Shown here piece after piece: positions 12,449 through 24,446 of a stretch of DNA of 64,000 nucleotides. The notes beneath the pieces were generated by a model. That model had not been told where the DNA came from and searched no databases. It worked only from the letters and a program-made list of their open reading frames with translations. The stretch comes from Notospermus geniculatus. Taxonomy: Eukaryota > Nemertea > Pilidiophora > Heteronemertea > Lineidae. The stretch's first letter is position 1. Each line of letters begins with the position of its first letter. The position numbers and the translations under genes are program-made. The stretch covers positions 185,289-249,288 of the forward strand of contig NMRB01000699.1 in assembly GCA_002633025.1 (NCBI GenBank). Direction: 5' to 3'.

Positions 12449-15400
12449 ATGGTAAGTCATACTGACTGTTATCAAACTAAATCTTCAGATTTAATGTAGG
12501 CCTATTACTACTGACCAAACCTTCGCACGTCTTGAAATTTCTTGACATCACATCCAACCAACCAACCTTCTGCCCTCTACCATTGTACGTATGAATTTAA
12601 CCAAAAACTCCAGTCCAACGGAATTACACCCGTATTGGGATTTCGGGGGGCGGGGGCTTAGTGGAAACATCCGCGCCTGCCACCAATGAGCGGTCGCGGG
12701 TCCGAGCCTAACGTTATTTTTTATGAGTTGCTACATCATGTCCAGAGTTCACGCTTGCACTCCTGAAATAGACTTCACGCCAAGGAACGCATGAAACCCT
12801 CCTTTAAATTGCCAAAATTCGGATTCGGGATAGGTACAGTACATAGGTATTTGGGAGTTTTCGCAAAGCCCCCAAACGCAAACGCCAATCACATTGTTCG
12901 ATGCCACGAAGAGAGCAGCGAACAATAGCATAGACGTTCGCGTCGGCGTTTCGGGGTTTTTGCGAAAACTCTCTATTTTCCGGAAAGGACTCGACAAAGG
13001 AAAGGTCGGGAAACGTTTTCGAGACAACCACTTTCAGTTTTATACCATCGGGAATGCAGAACTCTTTCTCGCAAACTTGCCCAGATTTTTAGTACGGCTT
13101 AAAGGGGACTATTCGCGCCGAGTCAAAGAACAGTTTCCGGAGTGGCCGCCGCAATGCATTTACCAGTTGTTGTTACGAATAAAACGGGTTGTTTTATTAT
13201 TTTTGGTTCACTTTGAACAGACGCGAACAATCCGCTTTAATAATAATGACAACAGTAATGGCGAAGTAATTCTAAACTACTGACCTGACAAAATTCAATG
13301 ATTACATGTACTTGTTTTTCAGTCTGAATCAAAGTGTCCCTTACTTTAAAAAATCGTTACTGTTGCAGTTACAACTGCAAGGGTTAACCTATTAATGCTA
13401 CTTGTAACATAATGACGGTGCTCTCTGTACCAAGGCCAAAGTAACCATAACACTAAACACATCTTGTACTAACCACATACGTGATGATGCCAATCCTTTC
13501 AGGTAGATCGCGTTTTTCCTTGGGTTCCTTCTAGCCACATGATGGAACAACTCAAACCGAATCCCCCGGCAGTTAGTCACATTCTATTCCACTCTCACCT
13601 GCCTCTGATTCATTAGCGCATAAATAAACCAGAGGGTGTACATTATACTTTCATTGTGTCTAGAAATGCTCCGAAAAGGGGTTGAGCGCGTTCAATCTCG
13701 AGGAGACAGTCCGAATCTACGTATTTGAACGATCTACAAAATGGTATCACACCGCGTCGAAATTTCTCAAATAATGGTGACGCTGAGATCATGTGATTCA
13801 ATATGACCAATCAGAATGCGTCCTCAAAAATAACCACGAAAATTTCTCAAAAAATCGTACAGAAAACTCCAAGCCGATTAAATTATTTAAGTTTCTTTCT
13901 TCGGGACAAGCTATGACTCCAAACAACTTGAATATGTATCAATAGCCAATAGATTACGTGAGAGGAAAAGGGCGAAATTGGTACCAAGATTGAACAGTTA
14001 AAAGTGTGATGATTCTAATGGAAGGCCCGCTCACCAATATTTTCATCGGTACATGTACGTACATGTATATGATCATGGAAGTATTATAATACTTCCATGA
14101 TATGATACAATCTAAGCTCGTAGACCGACATCGAACAAAAAAAGGACGATTCGTATTGCTTCGGAATTTCTCGACCTGTATATCTTACGTATTGAACGTC
14201 TGGGCTGTCAATAGTCTTAAAAAACGACTTGCGGAATTGAGTGCTAAAGAAACATAAGATCAGATCGACATGCTACCTGTGTCTGAAGAGCTATGAACAC
14301 CTGAATAGGCTGCATGTAGGCCTGTTTTTGAAACCTGGAGTGAAGTCGTGTGCAGTTTTGATAAGAAGTAGTACGGGAAAGCTTGATGGATGAATCGTGG
14401 AATCCCCCGGCAATTTCGCCGGCAAGGAGACGCCCCCTGACGGCGGGTGAACATATAAATATTCGTTGGCAGACGACCTGTGCATGCCCCAAAATCAGCA
14501 TAACATGGGGACACAGGTGATATCTCTACCATCAGAAGTGCAGCAGTAAGGGTTGACAAAGTGGTGCACTGAAAACATCTAGCGCCCCATCACCTCTAGA
14601 TCTCGGTTTAGATTCCCGATTTAACCCGGTACCGTATCCTCCAGCGAAGTTAAAAAATTTTACGGCGGAAAGTCATGGCTGTAGCAATGGATCTTGTACC
14701 GTTCACAGGTGTTTAGAATCGCAGACTCCATGGATCACCTGCTTATGACATCCAAGACGGCGGACCAGTTCCACCCAGTACCTTGTTCTTAAGACCGATG
14801 TATGATGCCGACACTTTTACCTTGCGTTTTTAAGTCTTAACTTCCCAACGTCCATCATCATTCGAAGCCAGACAGCCAGAACATTATGTACTTTGAGTAG
14901 TCTTTTTCGTGTTTGTTTGCTGATAGCAGAGGGGTCAAACTACATCCCAACTCGGGATGTAGTGGCGGTGATCACTCAACAAGTCAGCGCTGTAATCGAA
15001 TTGGTTCCACCAAGTTCATACGTGGGTAGAAATAGTTCCGCAGCACATGAGGTGTAAGTTGTTGTTCTTGCAGCCACAAGCAACATGCGCTGCACCGTGT
15101 GCAGTGAAAAGCAACGCACGTTGCTTGCCAGGAGCATATCGAACTTTTGGTCGGAGCAATAAGTGAATGAGCTCTTGAAATCATCTGCACACGCGGCAGT
15201 TTGTTGCTTCCCACTGCAGGCAACGGGCAAGAAAACATGCCTCGTGTGCGAGACTAGCAAGTTTTGCGACACTCCTAAAACAGCCCCTCCCATTCGCGAA
15301 GTCTGTAATCGGCACCCGGCGGATTCTGAAAGTAGGGCCTACGTGTTCTAAAGTTAGAAACTACCAAAAAATTGCTGTTATACAAAAAAAATCGTATTTT

Positions 15401-18400
15401 TCGCCCTCGCGGCCGGACTATACGAACAAACGCCTTCTGTTTCCAGACGACTTCAAGCCGTACCAGAACACAGTAGACCTTTTTTTATTCATCTAGACAT
15501 CAGATGCTTCCCGTAATCACTTATACAAGAACGTCCATTAAATCACAATTTGTAATGTAGGCCAATATACCTGGTTTGCACCTGGCAAGAAGTCGCAAGA
15601 AAAGAAGAATTCCCTCTGACGGAGGGATGGCGAAAAATATTCGTTTCGCGGGCGGAATTAGCTGATTACGCCGAGCTGAAATAAAGCTGGGTGCGGAATG
15701 ACTCAAACTTTAGTAACCCATGATTTACAGCTGCAATGTAGTACACCAACACCAACTGTCCTGGAACTGCTTCTTTGGATGGTAAAGAGACGAAAAACTA
15801 AGAACTTAGAAGCAGTTTAGAAGAGTGCAATAATAGATGCCGCTGCATGTTCCTTGTGTTAGGGCGCGTCCAGCACCTGGAATCCGAAGTGGCCCTTCAT
15901 CTAATCAGTTCATCTTTTGTGTGTCATTACAGGCTGACGCACCGAAGCCTCCAGCCCCAGCAAAGAATCCAGCTCCTGCAGGTTAGTAAAGGTAGAACGG
16001 CCGGCCGTTCGTGAAATGTTTGCATGGGTGAATGGGTGACTGAAAATGGAACCGCCTTGATATAACGATAAACGCTTTTGATTTGATTTATCTGCAATAT
16101 TAGGTATGCATCGAATATTCTGAAAATCTCCGAACATGACTGACTGGCACTCGCCATCAACCATGAAAGCAGCTGCGACGTACTGTATTGTCGAGCAATC
16201 AGCGAATGGTCCAAGATGGCGGATACTAATCGTCACATTATCCCTAGCAGTGCGATATGGAACCAGTCTCACCGCCATGTTATTACGAGTGCTGTCCCGT
16301 GCGAAATCATCGGACATGTATTCTCGGGCTGTGTAATGATGTAAGCTGACCCTAAGGCCAGGCGCACATTTGCGGCAAAACTCAATGCGGTAGGGGTGTT
16401 TTAAAAATCGACTGACCCGGCTGAATGACGAGCCGACAGCGTTGGGTCAGTCGACTTTAAAAACACCCCTACCGCATTGAGTTTTGCCGCAATAAATGTG
16501 CGCTTGGCCTACGCCCTGATTGGTTGCGATGATTTCGCACTCGACATTGGTGTTACTTATAATAGTCTGGAAGCAAACCCGGTAACCCCTTCAAATCTGA
16601 TAACAGTAACATTTTGATGTTTTCGTGACCTTTGGGGGTAGGCGAATCAGAATCCGCCGGGTGCCGCCGCGTCACCCTTTAGCGTTCTGAGAAAATCCCG
16701 TTTCAAGTTCAGGACACTGACTTTATCATTGAACCCAAGAACTGAGCTTTGTACAGGAGAATGGGACCCGATGTACAGCTAACTTTTGAACGGTTGGATT
16801 TAGACCCCATAAATGTATTATCAACAGATAGAAACATGGTGCCTCATAACCAAATAAGCAAGTGTTTTGTAGTTTTTAACTAGTTACGTAATTGGAAACG
16901 GCGTTTTTATGTATTTTGACCCATTTTGTGTTAATTTACATAAAAAACGTCATTTCTTATTACATAACTACTGAAAACAATTAAGGACATGCTTATCTGC
17001 TTCTGAGGCACCATGTTTCTATCTGTTGGTAATACATTTATGGGGTGTAAATCCAACCGTTCAAAAGTTAGCTGTACATCGGGTCCCATTCTCCTATACA
17101 AATCTCAGCTCTTGGGTTCAATGATAAAGTCAGTGTCCTGAACTTCAAACGGGATATTCTCAAAACGCTAAAGTGTGGCGCGTTGGCACCCGCCAGATTC
17201 TGATCCGCCTACCCACAAATATTCAGAAAATATCAAAACACTGCTGTTATCAGAGAAAAAGGGGCTACGCCCCTTTTCGGGGTTTTGCGTCCAGACTATA
17301 ACCGGAGATGACGTCATCTTCTGTCGTTACCAATAGGTCCGACGCCGTCAACTCCTCCCGAGAAAAAAAAGAAAAGTGAGTCGTTCTTTATGCCAAGCAT
17401 TTGTTTATATGCCGTTCTTTGTTCGTCCCTTTGACTAAATGTATTTACCACTTAGAAAATAGCTTTCATTATATGTAAGTCATGCTTTGGGTGGCTGAAA
17501 AGGCGCTTTTGGAAGTTCTCTTGCGAACTGAATTTGGTATCCGGTCGTCTGTTATAATCGTTGGCCGACGTGTAGGGCCCATAGTTTCTCATACAACAGT
17601 GATAGTATTGGCCAAACGATAGGCCCTACGCACCAATGAAGATTATCTTGAACTCAGATTGAGCCACAACTTTTTCATTGTCACAAACCTGAACTATTGA
17701 AAAGCTGTGGCTCAACCTGAGTTCAGGATAATCTCCGTTGGTGCATACGGCCCTACATTGTATATCCTGTGAGAGTTTTGAAATTATTGGTTCAATCTTG
17801 GAGGAATTATATTGACAATATAATTCCTCCGAGGTTCAATAGTGTTATTCTTTGTGTCTAGCGAGCACACAAGCATATTATTTTTGCAACAAAAATTTGA
17901 AAGATTTCTGCAGTGCATGCGAAAATGAATCAGCTAAGATATTCTGACGGCCGTCGAAAAAAAAACAAATTCAACAGCGGGAACTTCACCTTTATGTTAC
18001 GATTTTTTAAAAATTTTCACATCATGCCATTGTGAAATCAGTCCACCCACAAGCTACGGTTACACCTGTTGAAAATACCCGTGTTTTTCCAGACCCTGTC
18101 AAACCCGTGTGCACGAAAAGCTCGGAGAGGTCACACTGCTACATTGTAGTTAAGTAGCCCGGCGACAGGTGCGCTGCATGCACTGACTCTTCGGTCATTT
18201 CTGTATTGGCGCACATTGTTGGAGGCGCGAAAACGACGTCACTTAATGGCTGCGCCATCTGTTGCCGTGCTAAGAACTAACGAAAACACGGGGATTTCGA
18301 AAAGCACGGCGAGCTTGCCGTGTTTCAAACACCCGTGTTTTTGAGACACGGGTTTCTTGAAGCCCGGCAATTCACAGGTGTGACCGCAAAAAACCCTGGG

Positions 18401-21400
18401 ATTTTATGTAGTGTAACCACGGCTCATGTTAGAGTTCCAGAGTGAAGTCAGTCAGGCTTGCTCCGGATTTTAGACATTGCCATCAGGAATTCGAATGGAC
18501 TGATGGTGATAACTAGAACCCTGTTAGGCTCCTATAGTTTTGTGGTGTTTTGAATTTGGAGTGTCGGAGGCCGTCACCAGTACGGCAAGGATCCTCAATG
18601 GGCCGATCGCATTGAAGCATGCCGATCACGTACAGCTACATCGGATGGCGGGGTGGCGTACAAAAAAGGCGCGAAGTTCAAGATGGCCGCCAAACAAATC
18701 ATATGCATTGCTTTTGCTGCATGCATGCGCTTGCCGGTGGCGATGCTGCTTACCAGATTTTTGCAGCCTGTCTCGTAAGAACGTCATCGATTGAATGAAA
18801 ACAGTCCAGGCGTTTTCAAAAATCCGGGGCAAAAATATGCCTTTCAGTGAATCTGTGACTGAAAACTATCCGTCGCTAGATGAGGCGTGCCCTTGGCGCC
18901 AAAATCGAAGAAGGCCGGCAGCACACGAGGTAACTTTTCTGGCTCTTTGCTACCAAATTAGTGGAACAGCAAGAAAAGTTGCCCCGTGTGCGGATGTCAT
19001 TCAAGAGCTCATTGCTTTTGCAAGCAGCCTTTTGTTCCGACCAAACATGTTTGATTGTTATTGCTCATTGCTTGTGGTAAGCAAGGCACCGTTGCTTACC
19101 ACACACGGCGCAAATTCTTGCTCGTTGTTGCTGAATAAGCAATGAATTGCCTCGTGTGCTGCGAGCTTAGCTGCACCGACCCATCAGGCTGCGATCGGTT
19201 GATCGGGGATCCTCGCCTATTGGTCACCTATCCTTTTGCATTTTGTAGATAAAATACAATGGAGTTTCAATTTCTTTACATTTTCCTTCATTCTTCGTGT
19301 GATGTAATTAATAGCCTACTCCAGTTTCGCCCATTTTATTCTATGTAAATTTCTTTGGTTGACCTTGTTGTTTCTGTGTTGTGTTTTTGAGAACCTCAAT
19401 TATGAGCTGTTGTTTGAAGCAGGATTGGTCTTGTACATGTTGGACCTGAAGGGCGTATTCGAATCCTCGTTCTTGACCACACTCGTGCTGACCTAGTTCC
19501 AATGTAGGCCTAGTTGCTGACTCAACTCGAGAACGGCAGTCTCGAAAGCCGAGAACGCAACCCTCACTCCCCACTCAGCCGAGGGTTGAGAAGAACACGT
19601 TCTCGGGGCCATATTTATGAAGCCTTCGCAACTTTGCGTTCACGCAAATCTATTGTTTAGCTGCACATGCCCTATTGTTCACTGACTGCCTTACAACAGA
19701 TTTGCGTGAACGCAAAGTTGCGAAGGCTTCATAAATATGGCCCCAGGCCCTCTCAAGTTGCGTTCTCGGCGTTCGAGACTTCCGTTCTCGAGTTGAGTCA
19801 ACAACTACATGAACTAGGTCAGCACGAGTGTGGTCAAGAACGAGAATTCGAATACGCCCAGAGGGGGTATGGAAGGGGTGCATCCGTCTAAACTCACTGC
19901 CTATCTGGAGGAATTCCTGCTGATAAGCTTCCTCTCAACGCCCGACAAACTTGGGTAGAAACAGACACTCTGCCAATGTACAGCACTGCTGTGAAGCTTG
20001 CTATGAAAGTGTCGGCTATGAATGAACTATATACACTCTGGTGCTTCTGGATTCTTTGGATTGTTGCACGTATCTGAACTGGCTTCTTGCCACCGGGTAT
20101 ACTGCTCCACGTTAATGTTGGTATTCTCCCTTTCACCAAGTCTGCATTGCTCTGATATACTCAGGTTATCATCAACGCAGGTGAAGTATGCTGCTTAATA
20201 GACTCCTGTTCGAGTATCCTCATACACTTACCACGTAGGCCACTAGTGTACATAACATACTGATCCAACTTCAGCATATTACACCATTTATACCGTAACT
20301 TCGTTCCAAAAGGGCACAAAAACACAGTTTTTCTCAGTGAATATTTCACCAGATATCTCTGCCTAACGTTGGCGATGTTCACATTTCGTGACAGAAATTG
20401 CGATTATTTTATGGTCATCAATCAAACTTCCTTTATATTTTTCAGCCAAGAAAGTGAAGGCTCCAGCGGCACCGGGTGCAAAACCTGAAAAGGACAAGAA
20501 GGAAAAGAAAGAGAAAAAAGAAAAGAAAGCAGCAGCGGCTCCACCAGCTGCTGCGCCGGCGCCAGCAGCAGCAGCACCGGCAACTCCCGATCCCGCACCC
20601 GCACAGGCTCCTGCAGCACCATCACCAGCACCAGCACCTGCGGCAGCGCCTGCTCCAGCACCAGCATCAACACCAACGGCGGCTCCACAGCCTACACCAG
20701 CGCCAGTAGAAAAGCCTGAGCCCGCTCCAGCAGCGCCACCAGCAAATGAACCAGCTGTAAAGCCATCACCAATACCAGAGCCTTTGCCGGCGCCTGCGCC
20801 TGCACCAGCTCCGGCTCAACAACCGTCTCCAGCAGCGGCGCCAGCACAAGAACCAGCTCCAGCAGCAGCGGCACCAGCACCAGAAACGTCTCCAGCAGCG
20901 CCGCCAGCACAAGAACCAGCTCCAGCAGCGGCGCCAGCACCAGAGGTGGCGCCTACGCCAGAACCGACGCCTGCTCCACCAACAGAAGAAGCAGCTCCCG
21001 CCGTGGCAGCTCCCGAAACAGCTCCAGCTCCACCTGAACCTGCACCGGAGGCACCTCCAACTGATCTGCCTCCGCCACCAGCTGATTTACCTCCGGCCAC
21101 AGACACTTCAGCTCCAGTACCAGAAGCTCCACTTCCAGAACCCCCCTCTCCAGGCAGAGTAACCCCACCAGTGGTAGAGCAACCGCGGGCCGCATCCCCA
21201 GCTTCTGTGGGTGAGGGAGCACCGCCAGCCCCAGCTCAAGCAGATGCTCCAGCTGCTACCCCAGCTCCAGCTGTTGAAGCTCCACTCCCAGAACCTCCAT
21301 CACCAGGCACAGCAACCCCACCCCAGAAAGAAGAACCTCGAGCCCCGTCTCCAGCATCTGGTGACGAGGCAGAAAAGCCAACTCCAGCTCCTACGGAAGC

Positions 21401-21707
21401 ACCTGCCTCTCCAGCTCCACATGTTGAACCTCCACTTCCAGAACCGCCATCTCCGGGTACAGCAACCCCACCCCAGAAAGAGGAACCAAGAGCGCCTACT
21501 CCTGCATCTGGCGATGAGGCAGAAAAGCCAGCACCAGCATCTGCTCCACCCAGTGGGGCTGCAGTTAGTGATCTTAATGACTTACTTCGGCTGCAGGCAG
21601 AAATGGCCAAATTGCAGTCGCAGATGAGTTCGCTACAAGATCAAGTGAGAAGCGTAGCAGAGGCGATCCAGAATATATTAAATAAAAGATCAAGTGCTGC
21701 AGTCTAG
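12449..21707 (+). CDS. Ala/Pro-rich protein with Lys-rich N-terminus and C-terminal coiled coil (four exons)
   Basis: Exons 12449-12451 (the ATG alone, donor GTAAGT), 15933-15981, 17337-17375 and 20446-21707 join in phase to 450 codons plus stop. The protein starts MADAPKPPAPAKNPAPAG, then a Lys block (PEKKKKTKKVK, later KDKKEKKEKKEKK, residues ~38-58). About 200 residues of Ala/Pro/Glu low complexity follow. Three copies of a module around EAPLPEPPSPG...TPP...EPRAPSPASGDEAEKP lie at about residues 256-400. The end is an amphipathic helix (about 405-445: LNDLLRLQAEMAKLQSQM) fit to oligomerise. No signal peptide or membrane segment is visible. Large ORFs in other frames of exon 4 are by-products of its composition. 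A structural, cytoskeletal or SH3-ligand protein is possible, but I do not recognise a family. Exon 4 is sure; the three small 5' exons rest on splice sites, phase and composition. Confidence 0.75.
12853..12975. repeat. Palindrome with GGGAGTTTTCGCAAAG arms, copy 2
   Basis: Same arms and same TTCGATGCCACGAAGAGAGC centre as 11568-11697, about 1.3 kb away, with small differences (CCCCCAAACGC for CCCCCGAAACGC). It is dispersed, not tandem, within intron 1 of the Ala/Pro gene. Confidence 0.8.
13099..13240 (+). repeat. TTAA-flanked MITE, copy 1
   Basis: TTAA then AGGGGACTATTCGCG at the left; CGCGAACAATCCGCT then TTAA at the right; interior includes ACGAATAAAACGGGTTGTTT. A second copy in reverse orientation is at 28649-28795. 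TTAA targets fit piggyBac- or Kolobok-type elements. Confidence 0.75.
13241..15932. other. Remainder of intron 1 of the Ala/Pro-rich gene
   Basis: No credible exon found. It contains a small perfect hairpin at about 14073-14102 (ATCATGGAAGTATTA and its complement) and the palindromic repeat at 15038-15252. The scattered ORFs lack splice support. Confidence 0.4.
15038..15252. repeat. GCACACGAGGCAA-type foldback, copy 1
   Basis: Imperfect palindrome with ends gcagcacatgaggtg and gcctcgtgtgcgag, and internal words GAGCTC, AAGCAAC and GTGTGC shared with 18917-19162. It appears older and more decayed than the others. Confidence 0.5.
16356..16510. repeat. Palindrome GGCCAGGCGCACATTTGCGG, 155 bp
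   Basis: The left arm from GGCCAGGCGCACATTTG through CTCAATGCGGTAGGGGTG is mirrored by CACCCCTACCGCATTGAG and ATAAATGTGCGCTTGGCC, with a second inner stem CGACTGACCC/GGGTCAGTCG. It is a long hairpin in intron 2 of the Ala/Pro gene. Confidence 0.85.
16561..17299. repeat. Long inverted repeat, about 740 bp, arms ~300 bp
   Basis: The left arm starts ATAGTCTGGA and carries TGATAACAG, GCGAATCAGAATCCGCC, GACTTTATCATTGAACC and GGTCTAAATCC-complement blocks. Each reappears complemented in reverse order, ending TCCAGACTAT. Arms are roughly 85-90% matched and the centre is A/T-rich. It ends 37 bp before exon 3 of the Ala/Pro gene. No ORF is visible, so it is non-autonomous. Confidence 0.85.
17622..17753. 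repeat. GGCC-ended palindrome, 'CACCAA..GAAGATTATCTTGAAC' family, copy 1
   Basis: The arms read GCACCAATGAAGATTATC and its complement GATAATCTCCGTTGGTGC around TTGAGCCACAAC/GCTGTGGCTCAA. It is nearly identical to 37720-37865. A short TAGGGCCC...GGCCCTA pair lies immediately to its left (17573-17626). Confidence 0.85.
18052..18424. repeat. MITE with ends AGC(T/C)(A/G)(C/T)GGTTACAC, about 370 bp
   Basis: The left end AGCTACGGTTACACCTG and the complement of the right end, AGCCGTGGTTACAC, form terminal inverted repeats. The interior is GC-rich with CCCGTGTTTTT words on both strands. Confidence 0.6.
18917..19162. repeat. GCACACGAGGCAA-type foldback, copy 2
   Basis: Ends GGCAGCACACGAGG and CCTCGTGTGCTGC are complementary. 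The interior repeats TTGCTTACC/GGTAAGCAA and AACTTTTCTGGCTC-like blocks. It shares end words with 15038-15252 and the GCCGCACACG elements at 62891 and 63468. Confidence 0.6.
19451..19859. repeat. Nested pair of palindromes (one foldback inside another)
   Basis: The outer arms run GGGCGTATTCGAATCC...TTGACCACACTCGTGCTGAC on the left and the complement ...ATTCGAATACGCCC on the right. The inner unit 19605-19744 begins GGGGCCATATTTATGAAGCC and ends GGCTTCATAAATATGGCCCC. The outer arms match on either side of the inner one. Confidence 0.85.
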
Positions 21708-22647
21708 TGGACCCTTCTATCTATCTGTACCGGGTGCAGGTTTTCGGATGCGCCCATTTTATGGACATGATTGGGGCAGCCTGGCGGATAATAATGAAAG
21801 ATTTACATAAGTGTGCGGAAGCCTTTAATCTGGGGAACATATAATGATATGATGAGTGATCAGGAATGCATGCGGAATTCAGTCATATCCAGAACGGATG
21901 GAACATTGACTGACGATAATGTTATGATCTTTCGTAAATCGACAGCCACATTTTAGTCAGACGGATCTATAATTAAAAGGAGTAGGGCCTTCTACCTATA
22001 CGCTTTCGAACATTGGTCCGAGTGGACGTTGTCGTGGAAGTAATTGACGTTGCCACTGAATGGGCGGGGTTGATATGTGTGCAACTGTGTGGGTCAGCTG
22101 CCTCGGCCAACTATAAGGCCGGATGCTTGTTTTTTTTAAGGCAATGGTGGAAGGCATTGTTCGCGAAATCCTGTACAACGGCTTCACCATGGACCACCAA
22201 TCAAGTGCAGGATTATTCCCACCTCAGAAATTGCTTTTTTTGTATTTGGTGCGGTGATTCTAAAGTCCAACCAACATTTGGTAACTCGGAATGTGAAATT
22301 CATTGCTTCTGATGTCTTCTTAAGTTACGATAGGCCTTTTTCACACATGTATAACTAAACTGTATTCTAGATCAGTGACAGTCAGCAATGTGACCCAAGC
22401 CACAACATCTTGAGATAATCAGTCAATGATTCTTAATCCTCCGTCAACGACGTGAATACATTTTTTTCCGAACATTAAACTCTGTTTTCCCCCATAACAT
22501 GTAGATTCCAAAATGATGCATGGAAATTCCTTGGAATAAACATTTGCTTCTTGACTTTGCTAAACATTTCTGTTGTTCTTGCTACATTGGAGGAGGTTTT
22601 AGTCCTCCAAGTTGCTACCAAATTTTTGCTACTAGGCCTACCTGCTG

Positions 22648-22765
22648 ATTCGCACCATCCTCCCATCGCAGGGCTTTGATCTCTCTCCTCTTGATACGCT
22701 CGCTTTGTGTGGGAGCGTATGAAGAGGAGCGAGACCAAAGCCTTGCGATGGGAGGATGGATTCGC
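22648..22765. repeat. Palindrome, ~115 bp
   Basis: Left ATTCGCACCATCCTCCCATCG and right CGATGGGAGGATGGATTCGC are complements, as are the inner GCTTTGATCTC/GAGACCAAAGC and ATACGCTC/GAGCGTAT. Confidence 0.8.
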
Positions 22766-22811
22766 AAAATGGAAACAGCAAAATCCAAGATGGAAACAGC
22801 AAAATCCAAGG

Positions 22812-22905
22812 AATAAGAGCTTCTGGTGGGGACCGGATTAGACACCTCGGACCAGGAGGACGGCTTCTGGTGGGGACCGGATTAGAGACCTCGGACCAGG
22901 AGGAC
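22812..22905 (+). repeat. Tandem duplication, two ~47-bp units
   Basis: The unit from GCTTCTGGTGGGGACCGG through CCTCGGACCAGGAGGAC occurs twice in direct contact. Just before it, CAAAATCCAAGATGGAAACAG is also doubled. Confidence 0.75.
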
Positions 22906-24065
22906 TTCTTCATCCGACCACTACTAACGCCAGTTTAGTAAACTGGTATAGTGGCAGAAATCAAAGTCATCCCGGAATCCAAGTCCAGTGGGCCTATTGT
23001 TTAACCCAGGGAAGAGAAACCACAATGAATAACCTTACCAATAGCTGACGAAATTCATCCTGGACCTCCACGTGTATTGGTTACGTCAAAAGACTACGTT
23101 TGTGCGAGCGTAGTCGGAGGGCGGAGCGATGTCACAACCCTGGTAGTCAAGATGACGAAATTGGGACTCGTTGCGTACAGGACTGCCATGACTGCCGCTC
23201 CTTTCACACTCTGGTTCCCATCTCTGCCGCCAGCTGGCATAGGTGTGTAGGCAGCAAGGATGGGAACCGGATTTAATACGCATCGTCTGGATTAATGTCC
23301 TAGATGCATCCAAAAATGGACTCCACAGATCATTACTGAAGTGTATAGAATAGGTAAATAGATATACCGTATTCTACTTGTTCTATCAAATTCGGATGAG
23401 TAGTTTGGGAGATACCGGTATCAAGGAATATGTATGTGAAAATCCAGTGCTATTTTCCGCACAGTAACGAACTAGCCACTGACAGGGTCAAAAATGCTAA
23501 TTTATGCGTGATGTCATTACAGGGATAAATGAAATGAAATCTGAGCCATCCAATCTGCAGATAAAGTTCATTATCATTTAAATACTTACTAATTGACCTC
23601 TTTCTGACTTGATTTCCTCACATGAATAGTTGCATAAGTCCATTACAGCACTAAAATGCAAGCTCATTATGCAAATTCCTGCAATGACGTCATCAAATTA
23701 GGCCCACCATTCTCCTCTGACCAAATCCATTAAATATGTTATAACTTTTTAACCAGTTGGAATTTTTCAATGAAACAAAAAACACCTTGATCAGCATTCT
23801 ATCCCCTAACTTTCTGAAGTTGTAAAAAATATGCGCAACTAGGCCGCTTTGGGTGTTCTTGGTGGTTACAACCACTCATCCCAGCTGATAATATGTGTTG
23901 ATGGACAGTTCTTCAATGCATCACAAAAGCCTTCAGAAAGTATACAAAAGCAGTGTTACTTAAAAACATTTTATTATCATTTTATACAAACTGCGTACAT
24001 TGTAAGTATGAACATAGACAGAAAATAATAATATATTCATAGTATGCACAGAATCTATAAAAACT

Positions 24066-24188
24066 TGGGTTGGTATTTTAGAACGTTCCTTAACATTAAG
24101 GTCCACCTTAAATCTATTGTTTTCGATGGTTTTACAATAGACTTAAGGTCAACCTTAACGTTAAGGAATGTTCTAAAATACGACCCTT
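24066..24188. repeat. Palindrome 'GGTATTTTAGAACGTTCCTTAA', 120 bp
   Basis: Left arm TTTTAGAACGTTCCTTAAC plus TTAAGGTCCACCTTAAAT; right arm ACCTTAACGTTAAGG plus AATGTTCTAAAATACGACCC. The TTTTAGAACG end recurs at 62258-62340. Confidence 0.8.
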
Positions 24189-24446
24189 GGTCTCTTTTCT
24201 TTACGACTCCCAGATCTGAAGAAGTGATTCACCTGTTAGTTTTGGACCGCTTTTATCCACTGGGGGACTGCAGTCAACCAGAAGCAGTTGTCCAAGCTGT
24301 TTTAACAACTGTGCCCATGATAAAAATTCGGTTTGAGGCCGATACGAGTGTAAGCAGTAAGGGCTTCGTGAATATGGTCCATGGTACCTGAGGCATTTTG
24401 CATCATGACCCCCTGTCCCCGTATACCAGGAAACTGCACTGAAGTA

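Noticed and set aside
12894-13283. 129-codon ORF in the Ala/Pro gene intron
   Set aside because: It begins in a palindrome and runs through a TTAA-flanked MITE; no homology and no splice sites.
20388-20445. ATG at 20388 as start of the Ala/Pro-rich protein
   Set aside because: The stretch before 20446 ends in TTTTTCAG and reads as intron; upstream exons 12449, 15933 and 17337 fit in phase and composition.
20422-21627. Large ORFs on both strands overlapping exon 4 of the Ala/Pro-rich gene
   Set aside because: GCN/CCN codon runs keep other frames open; these frames give Gln/Leu- or Gly/Ala-runs, have no splice support, and lack the ordered C-terminus of the real frame.
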